DNA from: Galaxea fascicularis
Lineage: Eukaryota; Cnidaria; Anthozoa; Scleractinia; Euphylliidae
Length of the DNA stretch: 64,000 nucleotides
Assembly: GCA_948470475.1 (NCBI GenBank)
Contig: OX419339.1
Coordinates: forward strand, 442,001-506,000
Direction of reading: 5' to 3'
The notes below the pieces were generated by a model, which saw nothing but the letters and a program-made list of their open reading frames with translations, was not told the DNA's origin and did no database searches. Positions 58,646-64,000 of the stretch are shown in pieces; position 1 is the stretch's first letter; each line of letters starts with the position of its first letter. A program made the translations under genes and the position numbers.

Positions 58646-58957
58646 GTTCACATATGATTTCTTTCATATGCATCATTCACTTACATATCTTTCACGGGAA
58701 CATATGAACCCAAAATTGACCTGGAGCCCGTTTCTCGAAAGTCCCGGTAACTTTAAAACGGGCCCGCAAACCACATTTTGAACTCAAATCTCAATAAAAG
58801 TAGGGTGTGTTCTGACCTCTAATGAAGTCTATTTTGTTTCTTTAGCTGATAACTTTACTGTATAATTTTCAAAGCGTTTGAAACTCCCATCTGGAATGGA
58901 AAACAAAACTGCTTAACGAGCCCGGTAATTACCGTGAGCTTCGAGAAACGGCCCCCT

Positions 58958-58991
<34 letters not shown>

Positions 58992-59120
58992 AAGAGCATC
59001 GCACCGGAATCGCGAGGTCTCGGGTTCAAGCCCTGTTGAAGTCCCGACTGATTTTTTTCAGGCTTCTCTACGCAAAAATTGCGATCACAACTACGACGAT
59101 CATTCTTCATTTGATTTTGA
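58645..59120 (+). repeat. SINE split by a nested MITE
   Basis: The SINE has GGGAACATATGAACCC...TTGACCT at 58690-58722, and continues after the insert with GCTCCCAACGTCAGTGGC, box A (TAGCTCAGTTGG, 58980-58991), box B (GGGTTCAAGCC, 59022-59032) and a tail with TTGAAGTCCCGACTG. Uninterrupted relatives at about 16480 and 50700 show these two parts are normally contiguous. Confidence 0.8.
58723..58957. mobile_element. MITE inserted inside a SINE
   Basis: Ends GAGCCCGTTTCTCGAAAG and CTTCGAGAAACGGCCCC are terminal inverted repeats, with CCCGGTAACTT / CCCGGTAATTACCG just inside. It interrupts the SINE above with CTG or CCTG present on both sides as a possible target duplication. About 235 bp, non-coding. 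Confidence 0.8.
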
Positions 59121-59394
59121 GAAAGAACACTCTCGACACTGTTGGCAGAAAATCAAGCACGTCGCACAGAGGTTACTCTATTTCGGACAAAAAGAAAACG
59201 GAACCTCTATTTTGGCGCACTTGAATATAGAGGAACTTGTCGACAAGCCGGCCGCCACCGAAGTAAAAGTTGTCGTTGTTTACCCTAATGGAAATGTGGA
59301 AAGCCGCAGCTCTCTCTAAAGAATCAAGAACACTGATTATTACTGATTATTATTAATTGAAAGACTGTAGCAAACGCAGTATTCAAACATGAGC

Positions 59395-59810
59395 GGATTA
59401 GGCCAGAACTTTTAGAAACCTTACGAAGAACCGTGGACGAAGAGGTCAAGGAATATTGTAGAGATAACTGGAACTCGATGTTACTTGCAAAAACGCTGTC
59501 GAAGTTTCCCGGTTTTCCAACAAACAATTCGTTGAAGAATTCTCCCTCTCCCGCCCGTTTTGGACTGCTGGACTGAAAGGAGCTATTGGAGTAAGAGACC
59601 GGAAAACAAACGAAGATAACGTGAAGACCCTCAGCAGTATGGCTCTATCTTCAGCATCTGCAGCAAGGCAAGAAAAATCAGAAGATGTCAGCGTTTGCTT
59701 ACCGGATATCAACTATTCTGTTTCACAGTGGAGTTAAAAGTGAAGATCAAGAGCGGCTTTGCAAACTGGGGACCCGCATGTCTCCAGACTCCATTGTCAA
59801 CTTTCAGAGC
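59395..59810 (+). pseudogene. Frameshifted fragment of a multicopy coral protein family
   Basis: One frame reads RPELLETLRRTVDEEVKEY and continues to SKFPGFPTNN. After a frame change, AGLKGAIGVRDRKTNEDN and TLSSMALSSASAARQEKSED follow, then another frame change. The pieces are collinear and look like one protein broken by indels. I recall similar high-copy uncharacterised proteins in stony corals, probably mobile-element-borne. Function unknown. Confidence 0.5.
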
Positions 59811-60088
59811 AAAATGGGTGAGAATTGCCTCTTTCTGTTTTTTTCCCTCGCTCGACACTAACTCGTCCAGTAGGGCAACCGGATTTGCCGGGCTTCGAAC
59901 TCTCGCGCGTATACAAACTATCGCCTACAAGCAGGCTATTCTAGAGCTGCTGTTACGCTTTTTGTAAAGCGACGACATTTTGTTGCCTATGCTCCTCCAG
60001 AAAATTTTAAAATTTGGAGGTTTCGAATGGCGGCCTATTTTCAACAGTATACATGGGACATGTCTTCGAAAAATCAACCTCGAACAAG

Positions 60089-60330
60089 CATAGTCAAATC
60101 TCATAGCGACCACTTCTCGTAAGCGACCATCTTCCGCTTGTTCCGGACTACTTTGAAAACAACCGTCTTAAATACTGTTTAAAAAAAACCTCTCTTGAGC
60201 GACGATCACTCAATTTTCTTAAATTAATCGCGACCCCACTTTTCTGGCCAGAAATTTGAGATATTCTTTTGTTTTCTGTTTCCAGTAAGCGACCAACTTT
60301 ACACTTTTTTTTTAAAATAAGAACCAGTAA
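60089..60330. repeat. MITE family C, degraded copy 2
   Basis: CATAGTCAAATCTCATAGCGACCAC at the left and several GTAAGCGACCA motifs match the element at 26744-27310 in reverse complement (GTGGTCGCTATGAGAGAGTTGACTG). The far end is not clear. Confidence 0.65.
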
Positions 60331-61721
60331 AATTTAGCTCAGGCTCGATGTTCTTATTTTTTCGGCCATTTCAGCCTCAAAATGTTCTTATTTTGTTCTT
60401 AAAATTCTGTGTTCTCTTATGGCCCCAAATGTGGTATGAAGTGATCATTGTTCTACTTCATACTCATAGATGTAATCTGTTACTGTTTACACACGAAAAG
60501 TGAGATAATGAAGTTTAAGAGTGATATATATATATGAAAGACTGTATAGTAAAGACCCTGAATTTTGAAAAGAATCATTAGCTTTACACTGTCGTCGCGG
60601 ACTGATGTTTGTTTGTTGAAAAAAAATTTCAGCCTCAGATTGTTCTTAAATTGGTCTTATTTTTCTAGCGATTTCAGCCTTAATGTTCTTATTAAGTTTG
60701 TTCTTATTAAAAAAAAGAGTGTATTTGAAAACTTTATTTGAAAACGGTAATTTTACCGCATTTTACATACTAAATCTGGTCTACCTAAAAGCCGTGTGGC
60801 ATACAAATAATACTAAAGATTGAAATGTTTACAACGATTCAAAGTTAAAATACTAAAATTACAGTATTTAATCACAGGCGGCCCAGACGTTGTTTGTGAT
60901 TTACATACGTGACAGTGTGCGTTACGTTTTGAGCCATTTAAGATAATGTATGAAAATGGTTGAAAAATCGCTCTAAATTCAACTTGTAGTCAAGGATTTG
61001 AATAAAAGAAGCTTATCTTAGTCTGCGCTTGTGTTATTCTGAAGTCTTTGTGGCAGCTGAGTCGTTCTAAAGTCGTTCTAAAGCCATTTTGACGATTTAA
61101 ACTTTTCCAGGTTTGCTTTCTAGTAAAGAGAAACAATTCGTTTCTCTTTACTGGAGAGCAAACCTGACGGGAAGCCAAATTTGTCTCGAGTTCAATCAAG
61201 CTCTTACATTGCTCTTAAATTCAGCCGTTTCTGCCGCCAGTGATCGTTGTTGTGTGAATAGAAAACGGCGTTTTTGACTTTACCCGGCGTGGTGTGAACA
61301 AGGCCTTAACCTTTATGTTCACCGTAAAAAGGTACACCCTCTGCAGGATGCTTAACATTTCCGGCTAAGTTAAAATAGGAAACGAAATATTTTGAGACCA
61401 TTATTAGATACAATATATGTTTGTTTATTCTATTGACACGTTTTCAGAGCTTACCATAAGGAAGCAAATAAGAAGCCTGAGTATCAGCTGGTAAACTGGA
61501 ATTTAGTCAATCCGATTATCTCGAAAATACATTGTTCGTAAAAAGAGAGGCACATTCAAGATGGTTATATATAATAGCACGGACACTCGCAGAACTCATT
61601 CCTTATCGAGATTTATGCTGTTGATAGTAATGTTGGTGCAACAGTGTAATGATAAACTGAACGGTATTATTTTAATACCATACAAATTATGTACACCTCT
61701 GTAAAAGTCCACGGAAGTCGG

Positions 61722-64000
61722 TTAAATGGCAATGCTGTTTGGTATCCTTTCTGGAAGCAGGTACGAATAAGGGACTTTCAAAGTCTCGTTCCGTTTCTTG
61801 ATGGAATGTGAAATGCGGTGCAGTTTTCCTTGAAACCGTAAAATGGCTTCTCTGGCTGCCATCTCAGTGAAAGAACCATCAGAGTAATCACCAAGGAAAT
61901 GCTTAAAAGGTAAAGTAACAAAAACGACATGGTTAGATTCACGCGAGGGTGTCATAAATTGTGTTTACATATTCTTTTTATTAGCAAACTCCTTTTAACA
62001 TGTTTAGTTGATCGGAAAAGGATCTGTCATCAATAGTAACTGTGGCCAATCAAACGGAAGTGATGTACTATTTGTTTTGTCTTCTGTTCTAGAGAATCGC
62101 AGGGTGTGTTGTAATCGAACTAGGGACGTTGTGAGAGAAATATATCTGTTCTATGAACGAACTTGTATCGTGAGTGAGTGATTTTAGCTCGAGATTCATC
62201 GGGAAAACCTTGTGTTGACAAGTAATTATCGAATTCTCAACAAGAGGATTTTAATAAAACCCAAACACAAGTCACTGATTCTTCCGAGCTCAACAACACA
62301 AAACTCCATGCATTGACGCTGGACATTAGAAGAGGGTCGTACAGGGGGGTCTCTCGCCCGGTTCACGAACAGAAAAAATAGCGAATCACGGATCACGGAT
62401 AACAAAATTTCATTTTCCCGAATTACGAAAATAAACAAGTCAGGTACTTTTTTCAATAACCTTTTCTTACGCTATGAGGGTTTGAAGAAAATCGTAAGTA
62501 AAAGCTCCCTATCGGAAATCACATCCCTAAAATCACTCTCGATGGACAACTCCGACCATTCGTCCACTTCGCGTTGTAACTGCACGAAGAAACACCAAAT
62601 CACGGAGAATAGAGCGGTAAAATCACGAATATCGGTTAATAATTCAAGTTCTTCACGGGTCACGCAAAACCTTAAGGTCACGGATCACGAAGAATAATTG
62701 ATTAAATTCACATTTCACAGGGAATGAAATCAGCTAATCACGCATCACGAAAATATCCCTGTACGACCCTCTTAGAATGATGCTCATCACCATTACTTAG
62801 TGATATCTAATGGGTGAATCCATAACTCACATGATTGAGGAATCCCTAACTACAAAACAAAATGCGCATTGTGTTGACTTAGGCTTCCTTAAATTTCTTG
62901 TTCATGTTTTATTTCCTTTGTGGACGTGTGTACATTGTCAGCATGTTATAATTTACGTAAGCATCCCTTTTGTCTATGTAACATAATTATTCAACTTGCA
63001 ATGGTTTCTGCCTTGTACTTTTAGAATTAACATTGATTCAGATATTTTTGTAATGGCCTGGTTTTTCGCATTCGTCGAAATACTTCCGGAGAGCCACTTA
63101 AATGTGTATAAACTATTTCCTATTGAGTAACGTGGCGTTGTGAGTTAAGAAGAATATTCAGCACTCGTTGCCCAAAAAATAGCCTTCGCTGCATGTGAGC
63201 TAATGAATCCACGAAACCCTATCTCATATATCCTTCATATGGCATTCATGACCACATCACTGTAGAAAGCATCACTAGAAAGTAAACTAGGGCATTGGTT
63301 ACCTCATCAGGGAAGATGCGAGTCAAGTCGTACACCGTTGCTATTGTAACTCCTGCCTGATGCTTCGTTGGAAGGCTTTTCATTATCTCTTTCTCCGTCA
63401 TTGTGCCTTTCTGCGTGGGAGGCGGCTGTCGCATAAGCGCCGGAGCGTTTGGCGGGAACCCAAAGGAATCCATCTGCGAGAAGTTAATGGCTGCATGCTG
63501 ACATGAAAACGTGAAGATGATGATAGTGAGTATGTGGGTGAGTTGATCAACATTTGTGAAGGAAGTCGGGACGCCGTGATCAGTTTCACCTCCTCTGACT
63601 GGATATCCGTTGTCATGGAGATCAAGAATCCATGCTTGAAGCTCTGTGTCCTGTGGAAAAAGATCAGCCATTGGTAGAGAGGAGAGTGTGTGTGATCATG
63701 CATTTAAAGATGAGAATGACAAGCATATGCTCAAAAATTCATTTGCTGTTGTATCCTAAGAAAAACCCCATGTTAACTTATCTACTTCTAACGATGATTA
63801 TGTCACAGTAGTTTTACTTGTGCACAAGAAATTTCATCCTGCTGTGAATTGTTTGAGGTTAAAACATTGCATTGTTTAGTTACTAACATGTTTATACTTT
63901 GTAATGATGATGATATGACGGGTTACTTACCCTTAGAGTTTTTAATGTTTTGTCTACATTCTTGTCAAAATTTCATTTAACCACAGGCAGCCCAAGCTCA
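61722..64000 (-). CDS. Lipoxygenase copy B, last two exons (gene continues beyond window)
   Basis: Exon 63650-63303 (348 bases) and last exon 61901-61722 (180 bases) have the same lengths and phases as exons 9 and 10 of copy A. Iron ligands are intact: QHAAINF (His and Asn) and the C-terminal Ile in LLPERIPNSIAI. Other shared runs include HGVPTSFT, PALMRQPPPT and IATVYDLTRIF. The protein part visible is about 175 residues. Upstream exons lie to the right of 64000, so whether copy B has a PLAT domain or a fused allene oxide synthase cannot be seen. The acceptor of the last exon is CTTTTAAG. Same orientation as copy A, hence tandem duplication. Confidence 0.9.
62330..62773. repeat. MITE in the last intron of lipoxygenase copy B
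   Basis: Ends AAGAGGGTCGTACAGGG and CCCTGTACGACCCTCTT are perfect inverted repeats around a core rich in ATCACGGATCACG-type repeats. 444 bp, non-coding. Confidence 0.85.

Larger units (their letters stand above)
55827..61721. other. Intergenic stretch between lipoxygenase copies
   Basis: About 5.9 kb separates the start of copy A from the end of copy B. I looked here for an allene oxide synthase (catalase-like) domain that could be fused to copy A and found none. Contents are decayed coding pieces of a repeat family, SINEs, MITEs and a long hairpin, listed separately. Confidence 0.6.

Noticed and set aside
55827..61721. Allene oxide synthase domain upstream of lipoxygenase copy A
   Set aside because: No catalase-like heme-binding sequence was recognised in any frame.
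63935..64000. Possible exon 8 of lipoxygenase copy B at the window edge
   Set aside because: A GTAAGT donor is present and some bases resemble exon 8 of copy A, but no single frame is open and the match is too short; the segment is cut by the window end.

Overview
The window is nuclear DNA of a eukaryote with spliced genes, most likely an anthozoan cnidarian and probably a stony coral. The evidence is GT-AG introns throughout, AT-rich non-coding DNA, coral-type lipoxygenases of PLAT plus catalytic-domain design in tandem, an interstitial TTAGGG run, and many short inverted-repeat elements and tRNA-derived SINEs of kinds familiar from coral genomes. The species is inferred, not proven.

Layout. 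1-5.1 kb: no gene seen, several foldback elements. 5.1-8.1 kb (minus): two-exon TLC-domain membrane protein. 8.1-12.6 kb: no gene seen, a 550-bp inverted-repeat element and a TTAGGG run. 12.6-15.3 kb (minus): first two exons of LYRM4/ISD11, a mitochondrial Fe-S assembly factor. 15.3-15.5 kb: a 178-bp head-to-head promoter gap. 15.5-42.9 kb (plus): one very large gene that I could assemble as 41 exons in continuous reading frame (1481 codons). 44.2 kb (minus): a broken lipoxygenase last exon. 45.8-55.8 kb (minus): a complete ten-exon lipoxygenase. 55.8-61.7 kb: intergenic, repeats and decayed repeat-family coding pieces. 61.7-64 kb (minus): last two exons of a second lipoxygenase that runs off the window.

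The most striking object is the 15.5-42.9 kb gene. It reads as signal peptide, EF-hand, transmembrane helix, an N-terminus resembling UBE4B (p97/VCP-binding type), the full Ufd2 core of E4 ubiquitin ligases, and then, where every known E4 has its U-box, a BIRC6/UBE2O-class UBC (E2) domain with an intact active-site cysteine. This would be a membrane-tethered E4-E2 chimera that could carry its own ubiquitin-charging domain, with a calcium-binding motif on the lumenal side and ubiquitin transfer on the cytosolic side. A 23-nt microexon with strong splice sites and the exact phase needed joins the membrane module to the E4 module. I know of no described protein with this order of domains.

The lipoxygenase cluster (one intact gene, one partial gene, one frameshifted relic) records tandem duplication and decay. 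The intact copy has all five iron ligands and a glycine at the site linked to R-stereospecificity, and no allene oxide synthase domain is fused upstream of it. LYRM4 and the E4-E2 gene share a promoter region but have no obvious functional link.
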